From the NCBI RefSeq assembly GCF_900112755.1, contig NZ_FOMW01000004.1, positions 248,001 through 312,000 of the forward strand: DNA of 64,000 bases, given 5' to 3'. Positions 1-8,525 of this stretch are shown here, piece after piece. Under the pieces are notes generated by a model that saw nothing but the letters and a program-made list of their open reading frames with translations, did not search any database and was not told the DNA's origin. The first letter of the stretch is position 1. Every line of letters starts with the position of its first letter. Both the position numbers and the translations under genes were made by a program. Source of the DNA: Sulfitobacter brevis (GTDB lineage: Bacteria > Pseudomonadota > Alphaproteobacteria > Rhodobacterales > Rhodobacteraceae).

Positions 1-414
1 ACCGACGGGGTGCTGGCCACAGCCGAAAAGCCCTGGCGCGAGGCGATGAAGCTGATGGGGCGCGGTGCCGATGCTGTTATCGTGACGGTCGGTGCGACCC
101 CTGCCTATGACGCGGCCCCGAAATATCTGGCGGGCGGCGGGCGCGTGATCATGGTGGGCATGCCGCATTCGGGCGCGATGTCGACCTATGAGCCGGTGAT
201 GTTGGCCGCCACGGGCCAGGGTATGGTCGGCTCCAAGATGGGCGATGTGGTGATTCAGCGTGATATCCCGTGGATGGTAGATCTGTATTTGCAAGGCCGG
301 TTGAAGCTTGATGAGTTGATCTCGGCGCGGTGGACGCTGGAGCAGATTAACGAGGCGATTGAAGACACCAAATCAGGCGCAGCACGGCGCAATGTGATTA
401 TGTTTAATCGCTAA
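1..414 (+). CDS. Zinc-dependent alcohol dehydrogenase family protein, C-terminal part (5' end outside window)
   Basis: The frame is open from base 1, so the gene begins upstream; about 137 residues remain. The visible part is the end of the Rossmann domain and the C-terminal segment of a medium-chain dehydrogenase/reductase: GADAVIVTVG, then the GGGRVIMVGMP strand-turn, and a closing LDELISARWTLEQINEAIEDTKSG segment typical of class III-like alcohol dehydrogenases that oxidise alcohols with NAD(P). The zinc ligands and substrate pocket lie in the missing part, so the substrate cannot be named. The downstream enolase-superfamily gene on the same strand suggests a sugar-acid or polyol catabolic unit, but that is inference. 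An extragenic repeat with a GC-rich hairpin follows the stop. Confidence 0.9.
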   Translation, partial: TDGVLATAEKPWREAMKLMGRGADAVIVTVGATPAYDAAPKYLAGGGRVIMVGMPHSGAMSTYEPVMLAATGQGMVGSKMGDVVIQRDIPWMVDLYLQGRLKLDELISARWTLEQINEAIEDTKSGAARRNVIMFNR

Positions 415-456
415 ACTAAGGGGGCCAGCCCCCCCCCGGCCTGCGGCCTCCCCCCG

Positions 457-477
457 GAGTTTCTCCGGCCAAATGAA
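457..477 (+). repeat. Extragenic repeat element, copy 1 (GAGTTT...GGCCAAATGAA)
   Basis: Lies between the dehydrogenase and the enolase-superfamily gene, just after a run of C/G-rich inverted sequence at 421-456. It matches, with three differences in 21 positions, a second copy on the minus strand at 19880-19900; a looser relative is at 4835-4854. The shared 3' part is GGCCAAATGAA. These look like dispersed extragenic elements placed after gene ends; no function can be read from the sequence. Confidence 0.6.
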
Positions 478-489
478 TTGGAATTTGTG

Positions 490-1722
490 ATGAAACTTCA
501 GGACCTCGACGTCATTGTCACCGCGCCCCCCGCGCCGGGTTGGGGCGGGCGGTACTGGATACTGGTCAAGGTGACGACGGATACCGGCGTTGTGGGATGG
601 GGTGAGTGCTACGCCTCGTCCGTCGGGCCGGAAGCGATGCGTCATGTGATTGAGGATGTTTTTGCGCGGCATATGCAGGGTGAGAATCCGGAAAATATCG
701 AGTTGATGTTCCGGCGGGCCTATTCTTCGGGGTTTACCCAGCGGCCCGATTTAACCGTGATGGGCGCGTTTTCGGGGCTGGAGATCGCCTGTTGGGATAT
801 CTTGGGCAAGGATCGGGATCGTCCGGTCTATGCGCTGATGGGCGGACGGATGAACGCGCGGGTGCGTGCCTATACCTATCTCTATCCATTGCCGCACCAC
901 GATCTGGCGGCCTTCTGGACTTCGCCGGAGATGGCGGCGGAATCGGCGGCAGATTGTGTGGCGCGTGGCTATACGGCGGTCAAGTTTGATCCGGCGGGGC
1001 CCTATACCATGCGCGGCGGGCACATGCCGGCCATGACCGACATTGCGCAGTCGGTGGCGTTTTGCAAAGCCATCCGCGAGGCTGTTGGAGATAAGGCGGA
1101 CTTGCTGTTTGGAACCCACGGCCAATTCAGCACAGCGGGCGCGATCCGCTTGGGCCGCGCCTTGGAACCCTATTCACCACTTTGGTACGAGGAGCCGATC
1201 CCGCCTGACAATCTAGCAGAAATGGCAAAAGTTGCGGCCGCTGTGCGCATTCCGATTGCGACGGGCGAGCGATTAACCACCAAAGCCGAATTTGCGCCCG
1301 TGTTGCGGAATGGCGCGGCGACGATTTTGCAGCCCGCACTGGGCCGTGCCGGTGGCATCTGGGAGATGAAGAAGGTCGCCGCGATGGCCGAAGTCTATAA
1401 CGCGCAGATGGCACCCCATCTCTATGCGGGACCAATCGAGTGGGCCGCAAATGTGCAATTTTCTGTGTCGATCCCGAATATTCTAATGGCCGAAACTATC
1501 GAAACGCCGTTTCATGATGCCCTGATCAAGAGCGCGATTCGGGTAGAGGACGGATTTATCACAGCACCTGAGGCACCCGGTCTGGGGATCGACGTTGATG
1601 AGGACCTTGCGCGGGCGCATCCCTACACCGGCGATCATTTGCACCTGCAGATGCAGGATGCACCGTGCGACTATGTGAACGGCAATGCTTTTGAGGGCGG
1701 CGCACCTGCGACGCCGGACTAA
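490..1722 (+). CDS. Mandelate racemase/muconate lactonizing enzyme family protein
   Basis: Enolase-superfamily enzyme, 410 residues, which abstracts a proton alpha to a carboxylate using a Mg2+ site; most relatives dehydrate or racemise sugar acids. Seen: an N-terminal capping domain with GWGECYAS, then a TIM barrel with GTHGQF (about residues 208-213), YEEP (233-236) and GERL (259-262), where metal-ligand acids usually sit, and APHLYAGP around His310 in place of the usual general base. The first barrel ligand position reads THGQ rather than a plain Asp, a variant seen in some subfamilies, so the substrate is left open. ATG at 490 is preferred to the upstream TTG (478) and GTG (487) because homologues begin MKL-like; no strong ribosome site is visible. 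Confidence 0.9.
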   Translation: MKLQDLDVIVTAPPAPGWGGRYWILVKVTTDTGVVGWGECYASSVGPEAMRHVIEDVFARHMQGENPENIELMFRRAYSSGFTQRPDLTVMGAFSGLEIACWDILGKDRDRPVYALMGGRMNARVRAYTYLYPLPHHDLAAFWTSPEMAAESAADCVARGYTAVKFDPAGPYTMRGGHMPAMTDIAQSVAFCKAIREAVGDKADLLFGTHGQFSTAGAIRLGRALEPYSPLWYEEPIPPDNLAEMAKVAAAVRIPIATGERLTTKAEFAPVLRNGAATILQPALGRAGGIWEMKKVAAMAEVYNAQMAPHLYAGPIEWAANVQFSVSIPNILMAETIETPFHDALIKSAIRVEDGFITAPEAPGLGIDVDEDLARAHPYTGDHLHLQMQDAPCDYVNGNAFEGGAPATPD

Positions 1723-1756
1723 GTAGAACCGTCGGTGCTTGCGAGGAAGGCCGCTG

Positions 1757-2308
1757 TCAGATCTGCGGGTCTGAACTGGTCAAATGGATGGCTTCCAAAG
1801 CGCGGTGATGCGCGAGCAACAGGGCGTCGGCGTCCCTTTTCGCCCCTTTGAGGGCGATTTGGCTGATCACCTGGACCACCACGCCTTTGATGGCGATATA
1901 GCTGTGCAAGATGGGTTGGTTCTGGCTTGCGCCAGCGAGGGTGTAGCTCAGTGTGCCGAAAGGCGCTTCACCCGCATTTGCCGAAGTGAGGTCGGAGAAT
2001 TCGAACTCGCGCCCGATCTCGCTGGCCTGTCGGCTGACCATCGCCATAATCTGTGCTTCGATCTGGGCTTGATCCGCGGCTTCTGTGGGGCCGCTTTGGA
2101 CCATGACCTTGGCCATATATCCACGGCTATCAAGCCAGTAGCTCAGGCCTTTCGTGCCGCCTTTATCAAGACGCGCAAACAGACCTTCGGTGCAAAAGCT
2201 GGCACCCGGTCCGGCGGCACGACAGCTCGGATCGTCGTCGGCCCAGACAGGCGCGGCCTGTTGAAAGGCGGCCAAGGCAAAAATAATCATGGCGAGTACA
2301 TGTTTCAT
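1757..2308 (-). CDS. Exported hypothetical protein
   Basis: I do not recognise a family. The 183-residue product has a clear Sec signal peptide (hydrophobic residues about 4-22, cleavage likely after VWA) and a mature domain of about 160 residues with two cysteines near its N-terminus (PSCRAAGPGASFC), which could form a disulfide in the periplasm. A GGAG ribosome site sits ahead of the ATG. The body looks like a mixed alpha/beta fold with a hydrophobic strand SYIAIKGVVVQVI. It stands alone, downstream of the E1 dehydrogenase on the same strand with a 262-nt gap, so it probably has its own promoter. Confidence 0.75.
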   Translation of the reverse strand: MKHVLAMIIFALAAFQQAAPVWADDDPSCRAAGPGASFCTEGLFARLDKGGTKGLSYWLDSRGYMAKVMVQSGPTEAADQAQIEAQIMAMVSRQASEIGREFEFSDLTSANAGEAPFGTLSYTLAGASQNQPILHSYIAIKGVVVQVISQIALKGAKRDADALLLAHHRALEAIHLTSSDPQI

Positions 2309-2570
2309 GGGAACTCCTCTGCTGATTTTGCGTTAGTCCAATTAAGGAAGAATTTCCTTCAGACGCAAAACTCCTGAGAGAAGAACAAGGAATTTGGGCA
2401 CTTTGATCTAAATGTGGTGCAAAAATGCGCCGATATTCCTGCGTTTTACACCATGTTGATGATGGGACTGTCTCCGCGTGGCCAGCCAAGCCGCACAGTT
2501 CAAGACCACCGAGACGAGGCCCCTGACCCCGCCTCGCAAAAGCAGATGCAAGTTTTGCTAACTCGCTGGC

Positions 2571-4751
2571 TTAACCGTTCACAACCGTCTGTGCTGCGGC
2601 CACGATGCCCTCGCGCGAGGGCAGCGTGGCGCCGTACGCCGGACCGGTCGCGATAAAGCTGTCTTCGGCAGTCAGACGGGCGAACCGTGCCACGCCCTGC
2701 TCTACCATCAGCGCCATCAAGGCCTCGGCCTGCCCGCCCGTGCGACGGCATTCATCAACGATCAGCACAGGGCGTGATCCGATTGCCTGCATCAAAGCCT
2801 CGGTTGGCAACGGCGCTAACCAGCGCAAATCAATGACGCGCGCATTAATTCCCTGACCTGCCAGATCATGCTGGGCCTGACGCGACAGGTAATGACCGTT
2901 GCCATAGGTGACGATCGCCAAATCCTCGCCCGCGCCATGCACGCCGACGCTGCCCAAGCTGATGCGCTGATCCGGCGCCGGGTAGGTCCGCATCCAGCCG
3001 CCGTCGCCCGGCTCCAGCAGATCGCGCATCGGGTACAGCGCAATCGGCTCAAGAAATACCACCACGCGCTGCTCCTCGCGGGCCAGACGCACGGCTTCGC
3101 GCAGCATGCAGGCCGCGTCGTCGCCGGTGGACGGGCAGGCAATGATGATCCCGGGAATGTCGCGCAACACCGCAATGGAATTATCGTTGTGGAAGTGACC
3201 GCCAAAGCCCTTTTGATACCCCAGCGCCGAAATCCTCAGCACCATCGGGTTGGTCCATTGCCCTTGGCTAAAGAACGACAAGGTCGCTGCCTCACCGCGC
3301 AACTGGTCCTCGGCGTTGTGCAGATAGGCCAGAAACTGGACCTCGGGGATCGGGATAAACCCGTTATGCGCCATGCCGATCGCAAGGCCGAGAATGCTGG
3401 TTTCATCCAGCAGTGTGTCAATGACGCGGGCGGGGCCGAACCGGCCGTGCAGCTTTTGCGTAACGCCGTAATTGCCGCCCTTGCGACCCACGTCCTCGCC
3501 CATCACCACAGTTTCGGAATACGCCAACATCACATCGTGCAGCGCCCAGTTGATCAAGCGCGACATTGGCTGCGGCGCATCAAACTGCGCTGTATCACTG
3601 CCAAAAACCTGCTGCCGCCGCGCCTCATCGGGGCCGTTCGTCGGCGCGCAGGCCCGTGATGGTGGCACAATGCTCGCCATCACCTCGGCGGCGGACTGCA
3701 GTCTTGGCGTCGATGCCATCGCCTCAGCCGCCTTGGCAACCGAGGCCAATGTCTGCTGATAAACATCTAACGCCTGTTCAGTCGATGCCGCCCCGCTGGC
3801 CACCAATCCGCGCACAGAATAGAGCAGCGGATCGTTTGCCTCATCGGCTTCCACCTCGGCTTTGGGCAGGTATGAGGTCACCACATCCGGTCCGGCATGG
3901 CCGTACAAACGCACTGTCCGTAAATGCAAGAACGCAGGCTTGCGGTGCACTCGCACCCAATCTGCGGCCTCTTGCGCTGCCTCAAACGCCGCGAACATAT
4001 CCAACCCGTCAGCCGCAAAATACTTCAATCCGGGCCGTTGTGACATCGACGCATGAATCCAACCCGTCGGCGTCTTGGTCGAAATCCCGATCCCGTTGTC
4101 CTCACACACAAACAACAGCGGTAGGGGAATGCCCTGCACCGCCGTCCAGCAAGCCGCGTTAATCGCGCCTTGTGCCGTAGAATGGTTGGCCGAGGCATCG
4201 CCGAACGAACACATGGTAATCGCATCGCGGGCAAGTACCGCGTGCTCGGGCCGCCCGCGCCGCGCCAAACCGATGGAATGTGCAGCCCCGATTGCCTTGG
4301 GCAGATGGCTCGCAATCGTCGACGTCTGGGGCGGGATCATCAACTTCCGACTGCCCAACACCTTATGGCGCCCGCCACTTATCGGGTCTTCTGTAGAACA
4401 GGCAAAGCTCAGCAGCATGTCCCGCATGATGTCCGTCGCGCCGGTCTGCTGGGCGCGGGCTATCTGGAATGCCGCATCACGGTAATGCAAAAACGCCATG
4501 TCATCGGGGCGCAGCGCATAAGCAACTGCCGCCATACCCTCATGGCCGCTGGAGCCGATGGTATAAAACCCCTGCCCGGCCTTCTGCATCGCCCGGCTCT
4601 GGATGTCCAACGCACGGCTCAACACCTGCGCCTCGAACATCTCCAGTGCCATCTCAGGCGTCAACGCCCCCAGCGGCGTTTCACCAACAGGAAAATCCCA
4701 CGCCGCCACGCGACGCAGGAAATTGCCATGCACTATTTCAACGCGATCCAT
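2571..4751 (-). CDS. 2-oxoacid dehydrogenase E1, fused alpha and beta subunits
   Basis: Thiamine-diphosphate enzyme, 726 residues, that decarboxylates a 2-oxoacid and normally passes the acyl group to a lipoyl E2. Residues 1 to about 370 are the alpha subunit with the ThDP/Mg motif around CSFGDASANHS (181-191) and CEDNGIGIS; residues about 394-726 are the beta subunit with MGEDVGRKGGNYGVT (417-431), so both chains are fused in one reading frame. It belongs to the pyruvate/branched-chain type, not the OGDH type. No E2 or E3 gene is adjacent, so its partner lies elsewhere. AAAGGG precedes the ATG. It is downstream of glutaryl-CoA dehydrogenase but separated by 144 nt holding a repeat and hairpins. 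Substrate is uncertain: branched-chain or 2-oxoadipate-like acids are possibilities only. Confidence 0.92.
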   Translation of the reverse strand: MDRVEIVHGNFLRRVAAWDFPVGETPLGALTPEMALEMFEAQVLSRALDIQSRAMQKAGQGFYTIGSSGHEGMAAVAYALRPDDMAFLHYRDAAFQIARAQQTGATDIMRDMLLSFACSTEDPISGGRHKVLGSRKLMIPPQTSTIASHLPKAIGAAHSIGLARRGRPEHAVLARDAITMCSFGDASANHSTAQGAINAACWTAVQGIPLPLLFVCEDNGIGISTKTPTGWIHASMSQRPGLKYFAADGLDMFAAFEAAQEAADWVRVHRKPAFLHLRTVRLYGHAGPDVVTSYLPKAEVEADEANDPLLYSVRGLVASGAASTEQALDVYQQTLASVAKAAEAMASTPRLQSAAEVMASIVPPSRACAPTNGPDEARRQQVFGSDTAQFDAPQPMSRLINWALHDVMLAYSETVVMGEDVGRKGGNYGVTQKLHGRFGPARVIDTLLDETSILGLAIGMAHNGFIPIPEVQFLAYLHNAEDQLRGEAATLSFFSQGQWTNPMVLRISALGYQKGFGGHFHNDNSIAVLRDIPGIIIACPSTGDDAACMLREAVRLAREEQRVVVFLEPIALYPMRDLLEPGDGGWMRTYPAPDQRISLGSVGVHGAGEDLAIVTYGNGHYLSRQAQHDLAGQGINARVIDLRWLAPLPTEALMQAIGSRPVLIVDECRRTGGQAEALMALMVEQGVARFARLTAEDSFIATGPAYGATLPSREGIVAAAQTVVNG

Positions 4752-4834
4752 GCTGCCCTTTTAGTATCAATGTCTCAAAACGTGCTGCAGCAGATACTCA
4801 ATCCCAAACCGAGAGAGGAAACCCCCCCCCTCTC

Positions 4835-4854
4835 TTTTTGACCACAAATATCCG
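4835..4854 (-). repeat. Extragenic repeat element, divergent copy 3
   Basis: Read on the minus strand, downstream of glutaryl-CoA dehydrogenase, the sequence runs CCGGATATTTGTGGTCAAAA and resembles the elements at 457-477 and 19880-19900 in layout: a CCGGA start, a T-rich middle, then GGYCAAA. It is flanked by G/C-run inverted sequence (4860-4895) and by an AGAGAGG...CCTCTCT dyad at about 4812-4835. Similarity is by eye and weaker than between copies 1 and 2. Confidence 0.4.
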
Positions 4855-4895
4855 GAGGGAGGTCCGGGGGGAGGAAATCCCCCCAATCCAACGCT

Positions 4896-6119
4896 TTAGA
4901 AAAACGCCTGCAAGCCAGTCTGCGCGCGCCCCAAAATCAAGGCATGCACATCATGAGTACCCTCATAAGTGTTCACAGTCTCAAGGTTCATCATGTGGCG
5001 GATCACCTGAAACTCGCCTGAAATCCCGTTGCCGCCATGCATGTCCCGCGACATCCGCGCGATATCCAGCGCTTTGCCGCAGTTGTTGCGCTTCACGATG
5101 GAGATCATCTCCGGCGCGGCATTTGCCGCATCCATCAAACGCCCAACCTGCAACGAGGCCTGAAGACCCAGCGAAATTTCGGTCATCATATCGGCCAGCT
5201 TTTTCTGGAACAGCTGTGTTTGCGCCAAAGGCTTGTTGAACTGCTTGCGATCCAGACCGTACTGGCGCGAGGCATGCCAGCAGAACTCGGCAGCGCCCAT
5301 TGCCCCCCAGGAAATGCCGTAACGTGCACGATTCAAGCAGCCGAACGGCCCTTTCAAACCTTCCACATGCGGCAGCAGCGCGTCGTCGCCCACTTCCACA
5401 TCCTTCATCACGATCTCGCCGGTGATCGAGGCGCGCAGGCTCAGCTTGTTACCGATTTTTGGCGCGCTCAAACCGTCCATGCCCTTTTCGAGTACAAAGC
5501 CGCGAATTTTGCCGCCATGCTCTTCGGACTTGGCCCAGACCACAAAGACATCCGCGATCGGCGCGTTGGAGATCCACATTTTGGAGCCGGTGATCTTGTA
5601 GCCATTGGCCGTTTTCACCGCACGGGTCTTCATGCCCGCAGGGTCGGAACCCGCGTCAGGCTCGGTCAGGCCGAAACAGCCAATCCACTCGCCCGAGCAC
5701 AGTTTGGGCAGAAATTTCTTGCGCTGCGCTTCGGATCCGTAAGCATAGATCGGGTACATCACGAGGCTCGCCTGCACCGACATCATCGACCGATAGCCCG
5801 AATCGACACGCTCGACCTCACGTGCAACCAGACCGTAAGAAACGTAGCCGCTGCCCAATCCGCCGTATTCCTCGGGGATGGTTATGCCAAGCAGACCCAT
5901 ATCGCCCATTTCGCGGAAAATACCAGCGTCAGTATGCTCGTTAGCAAAGGCCTCGATCACGCGAGGCTGCAGCTTCTCTTGTGCATAGGCGCGTGCACTG
6001 TCCTGAATCATGCGCTCGTCTTCGCTCAACTGGTCGGACAGGCGGAAGGGGTCGGTCCAGTCGAATGTTCCCAGATCGGGCTTGTCCTTGGCGCGCAGTG
6101 TTGGTGTCTCGGCGTTCAT
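4896..6119 (-). CDS. gcdH: Glutaryl-CoA dehydrogenase
   Basis: FAD enzyme, 407 residues, that oxidises and decarboxylates glutaryl-CoA to crotonyl-CoA in lysine, hydroxylysine and tryptophan breakdown. The acyl-CoA dehydrogenase fold is complete: [15 protein letters not shown] for FAD/substrate binding, [18 protein letters not shown] in the beta domain, and near the C-terminus the segment [20 protein letters not shown], which holds the catalytic Glu and matches the glutaryl-CoA subgroup rather than general acyl-CoA dehydrogenases. The start at 6119 is set by AGGAGAG a few bases upstream; a longer frame to 6161 lacks support. A LysR-type gene begins divergently 82 nt away, the arrangement known for the glutarate-responsive regulator GcdR. 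Confidence 0.95.
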   Translation of the reverse strand: MNAETPTLRAKDKPDLGTFDWTDPFRLSDQLSEDERMIQDSARAYAQEKLQPRVIEAFANEHTDAGIFREMGDMGLLGITIPEEYGGLGSGYVSYGLVAREVERVDSGYRSMMSVQASLVMYPIYAYGSEAQRKKFLPKLCSGEWIGCFGLTEPDAGSDPAGMKTRAVKTANGYKITGSKMWISNAPIADVFVVWAKSEEHGGKIRGFVLEKGMDGLSAPKIGNKLSLRASITGEIVMKDVEVGDDALLPHVEGLKGPFGCLNRARYGISWGAMGAAEFCWHASRQYGLDRKQFNKPLAQTQLFQKKLADMMTEISLGLQASLQVGRLMDAANAAPEMISIVKRNNCGKALDIARMSRDMHGGNGISGEFQVIRHMMNLETVNTYEGTHDVHALILGRAQTGLQAFF

Positions 6120-6201
6120 GATGCTCTCCTGAATGGCTCGGATTTGGCAGCAGTATTGCAAATCAAAGCGAGGAACTCTATCGCTGCTTTATCCTGCACC
6201 T

Positions 6202-7116
6202 ATGAGAAAAAGTCATATGATCGCCCCGCGCCGCTTCCTGCCATCAATCTCGGCGCTGCTCGCTTTCGAGGCTGTCGCGCGTCTGGGCAGCGCCACGCTC
6301 GCCGCAGCGGAGCTTTCGCTCACCCAAAGCGCCGTCAGCCGTCAGATCAAGACGCTGGAAGAACAACTGGGCCTTACGCTGTTTCACCGGCAGGGCCGCC
6401 AACTGGTGCCCAGTCAGGCCGGTCAAGACTACGTCGTCGATGTGCGCGATATCCTCAACCGGTTGGCGCAGGCCTCGCTCAAGGCGCGCACCAATCCATT
6501 GGGTGGCTCGCTTAACCTCGCGATCCTGCCCGCGTTTGGCATGCATTGGTTGGCGCCACGTTTGCGCGACTTTGCGCAGGCCCATCCGGAGGTCACGGTC
6601 AACCTCAGCACCCGCCTGCATCCTTTCGCCTTTGCCAGCAGCGCCTTTGATGCCGCAATCCATTTTGGCCACGAAGATTGGCCCGGCGTGCAATATCTGC
6701 CGCTGATGCCCGAACGTGTTGTGCCAGTGTGCAGCCCCGAACTGCTCACCGCGCCAATTGCAGACCCGCAAGACATGTTGAACCACCCGCTATTGCACCT
6801 CGAAACCCGGCCCAAGGGCTGGGCCCGCTGGCTTGGCGCCTTGGGTATCACCGACACCCCGCCCACGGGCATGGTGTTTGACCAGTTCTCGACAATGGCA
6901 CAGGCGGCGATCCACGGGCTCGGTGTGGCGCTCTTGCCAGTGTTCTTTGCCGAGCCCTATTTGCGCGATGGCAAGCTTGTGCTGGCCTCGGCGCAGACCA
7001 CGCAGAGCATCGGCAGCTATTACCTCGTCTGGCCCGACGACCGCGACGAATCCGCCGCCTTAAAATCATTCAGGACATGGCTCGCCAGCGAGGCAGAAAC
7101 TGTGGCGCCAGCATAG
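6202..7116 (+). CDS. LysR-family transcriptional regulator, divergent from gcdH
   Basis: DNA-binding activator/repressor of about 304 residues. The N-terminal winged helix-turn-helix reads FEAVARLGSATLAAAELSLTQSAVSRQIKTLEEQLG and is followed by the two-lobed LysR substrate-binding domain, here of the GcvA/AmpR-like subgroup (LVPSQAGQDYV). It most plausibly controls gcdH, because it is divergent and shares the 82-nt intergenic region; in Pseudomonas an analogous LysR protein responds to glutarate. ATG at 6202 or 6217 are both possible; I chose 6202. The regulated gene and ligand are inference, the family call is firm. Confidence 0.9.
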   Translation: MRKSHMIAPRRFLPSISALLAFEAVARLGSATLAAAELSLTQSAVSRQIKTLEEQLGLTLFHRQGRQLVPSQAGQDYVVDVRDILNRLAQASLKARTNPLGGSLNLAILPAFGMHWLAPRLRDFAQAHPEVTVNLSTRLHPFAFASSAFDAAIHFGHEDWPGVQYLPLMPERVVPVCSPELLTAPIADPQDMLNHPLLHLETRPKGWARWLGALGITDTPPTGMVFDQFSTMAQAAIHGLGVALLPVFFAEPYLRDGKLVLASAQTTQSIGSYYLVWPDDRDESAALKSFRTWLASEAETVAPA

Positions 7117-7251
7117 CGCCCCCGCGCTAAAATCTGTCGCGACCGCCCCTCTTTCGAGATTTTCTCGCCAAATTTGCCTAATTTTTGCCTCAATCCCAAG
7201 TTATATAAAACTGTCTGTTACCGGGTGGGGCCGTTACAGGAGAGCATGGGT

Positions 7252-7581
7252 ATGCTTACTTCACTTCGCGCGGGCGTTTGTACGCTTGCTACTGCCACAG
7301 TCCTTATTGCCAGTTCGGCGCAGGCCGATGATCTGACCGTCCTGATTCTGGAAGGCGCGTATTTCCCACCAGTAGTCAGCGCGCAGATCGGGGACACAAT
7401 TGTCTTTGTCAACGAAACCGACTCCGAGCATACCGTTTCGGGCGATGATGAAATCTGGACCTCCGGACCAATCCCGACCGAGGGCAGCTATCGTCTGGCG
7501 TTGAACGAAACCACCCCGCTCACCTTTGGCGGCGACTGGGTCGATGGCTCAGAGATGACAGGCCAATTTAGCCTCGAATAA
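7252..7581 (+). CDS. Small exported cupredoxin-like protein
   Basis: 109 residues: a signal peptide (hydrophobic stretch ending ASSAQA) and an approximately 84-residue mature domain. The mature part carries the plastocyanin/azurin-type strand pattern FPPVVSAQIGDTIVFVNETDSEHTV, with one histidine where the first copper ligand lies. There is no cysteine anywhere in the mature sequence and no second histidine in the C-terminal loop, so a type-1 copper site cannot form; it may bind nothing, bind copper weakly, or be a structural relative. ATG at 7252 is preferred to 7246 because AGGAG at 7238-7242 is then nine bases away. It is monocistronic; the next gene is convergent. Confidence 0.8.
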   Translation: MLTSLRAGVCTLATATVLIASSAQADDLTVLILEGAYFPPVVSAQIGDTIVFVNETDSEHTVSGDDEIWTSGPIPTEGSYRLALNETTPLTFGGDWVDGSEMTGQFSLE

Positions 7582-7618
7582 TCAACCGAGCCGTCCAATT
7601 CCCACCGCGGCGCACCGC

Positions 7619-8284
7619 TCAAACCGGCGCGACCAGCGCCGCGCCTGTCGCGCGGTTGGAATTGACGGCGCGGTCGACGCGATGCCAATGCAATAGATCC
7701 TCAGCGGCGGGCTGCATCAGTGCAGCCGCCCCTTTGCCAGCCTCGCCCAACCAAAGCGGCCAGTCAGCCTCCGCCAAGATCACCGGCACGCGACTGTGCA
7801 GCGCGGTCATCTTTCCGATCGCTGCCGTCGTCACCACCGCGCAGGTCGCCAGACGACTGCCGTCCGGTTGCTTCCAATCCTGCCAAATCGCCGCAAAGGC
7901 CAAGGGCGCGGCATCTTGGCGTGTGATGTACCACGGGTCGCGCCCGTCATCCTCGCTTTTGGTCCATTCGTAGAAACCGCTGGCCACGATTATGCCGCGC
8001 CGCTCGCGTACTGCGGCACGAAAGGCAGGCTTCTCAGCAATGGTCTCGGCGCGCGCATTGATCAGCAGCGGCCCGTCATTGGGCTTTTTGTACCAATGCG
8101 GGATCAACCCCCAGCGCATCGCGCCCAATTTGCGTTGCCCCTCTTCCGCGCTGGTGACGATATGCACCTGATTGGTCGGGCAGATATTATAGTTTGGCAC
8201 CGGCGGCAGGTCATTGGCCGGTGCCGCACTGAAAAGCTGCGACATCGCATCGGGGGGAAGCGTTATGGCCATCCGACCGCACAT
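7619..8284 (-). CDS. SOS response-associated peptidase (SRAP/YedK/HMCES family)
   Basis: Protein of 221 residues that caps abasic sites in single-stranded DNA by forming a thiazolidine DNA-protein crosslink through its N-terminal cysteine. The key feature is Cys2: the sequence starts MCGRMAI, exposed after Met removal, and this fixes the start at 8284 instead of the longer frame to 8305. Other conserved residues are visible: GFYEW (active-site Glu) and HSRVPVIL (conserved His). AAAGGA lies upstream of the ATG. It acts in the cytoplasm on replication-associated damage. It is convergent with the cupredoxin-like gene. Confidence 0.95.
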   Translation of the reverse strand: MCGRMAITLPPDAMSQLFSAAPANDLPPVPNYNICPTNQVHIVTSAEEGQRKLGAMRWGLIPHWYKKPNDGPLLINARAETIAEKPAFRAAVRERRGIIVASGFYEWTKSEDDGRDPWYITRQDAAPLAFAAIWQDWKQPDGSRLATCAVVTTAAIGKMTALHSRVPVILAEADWPLWLGEAGKGAAALMQPAAEDLLHWHRVDRAVNSNRATGAALVAPV

Positions 8285-8525
8285 GGGCTGTTCCTTTGCA
8301 CTCACTCACCGCAAGTCTTGCGGTTAAGATATAGCTGGCGTGCAAGGTTGCAACGCCTACGGCCCATGCCTTCTGTCTAAACCACCCAGCCCGCGCCCTG
8401 CCCCCTTGGCTGAAGTTTGCGCAACCAACGCCCTTTGCAGTCCCCGCAGTCACCGATGCGGTTTTACCCCGCCGCGATATCTGGCACAGAGGGCAAATTG
8501 TTCAGCCTTGCGCCAAGGAACTCGT

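Noticed and set aside
4812-4835. AGAGAGG...CCTCTCT followed by T5 as a plus-strand terminator
   Set aside because: No plus-strand gene lies upstream, so it is more likely part of the extragenic repeat block than a working terminator.
5037-6515. 492-codon plus-strand frame over gcdH and 423-codon frame at 33769-35040 over deoA
   Set aside because: Antisense to real genes; amino-acid composition is that of a shadow frame.
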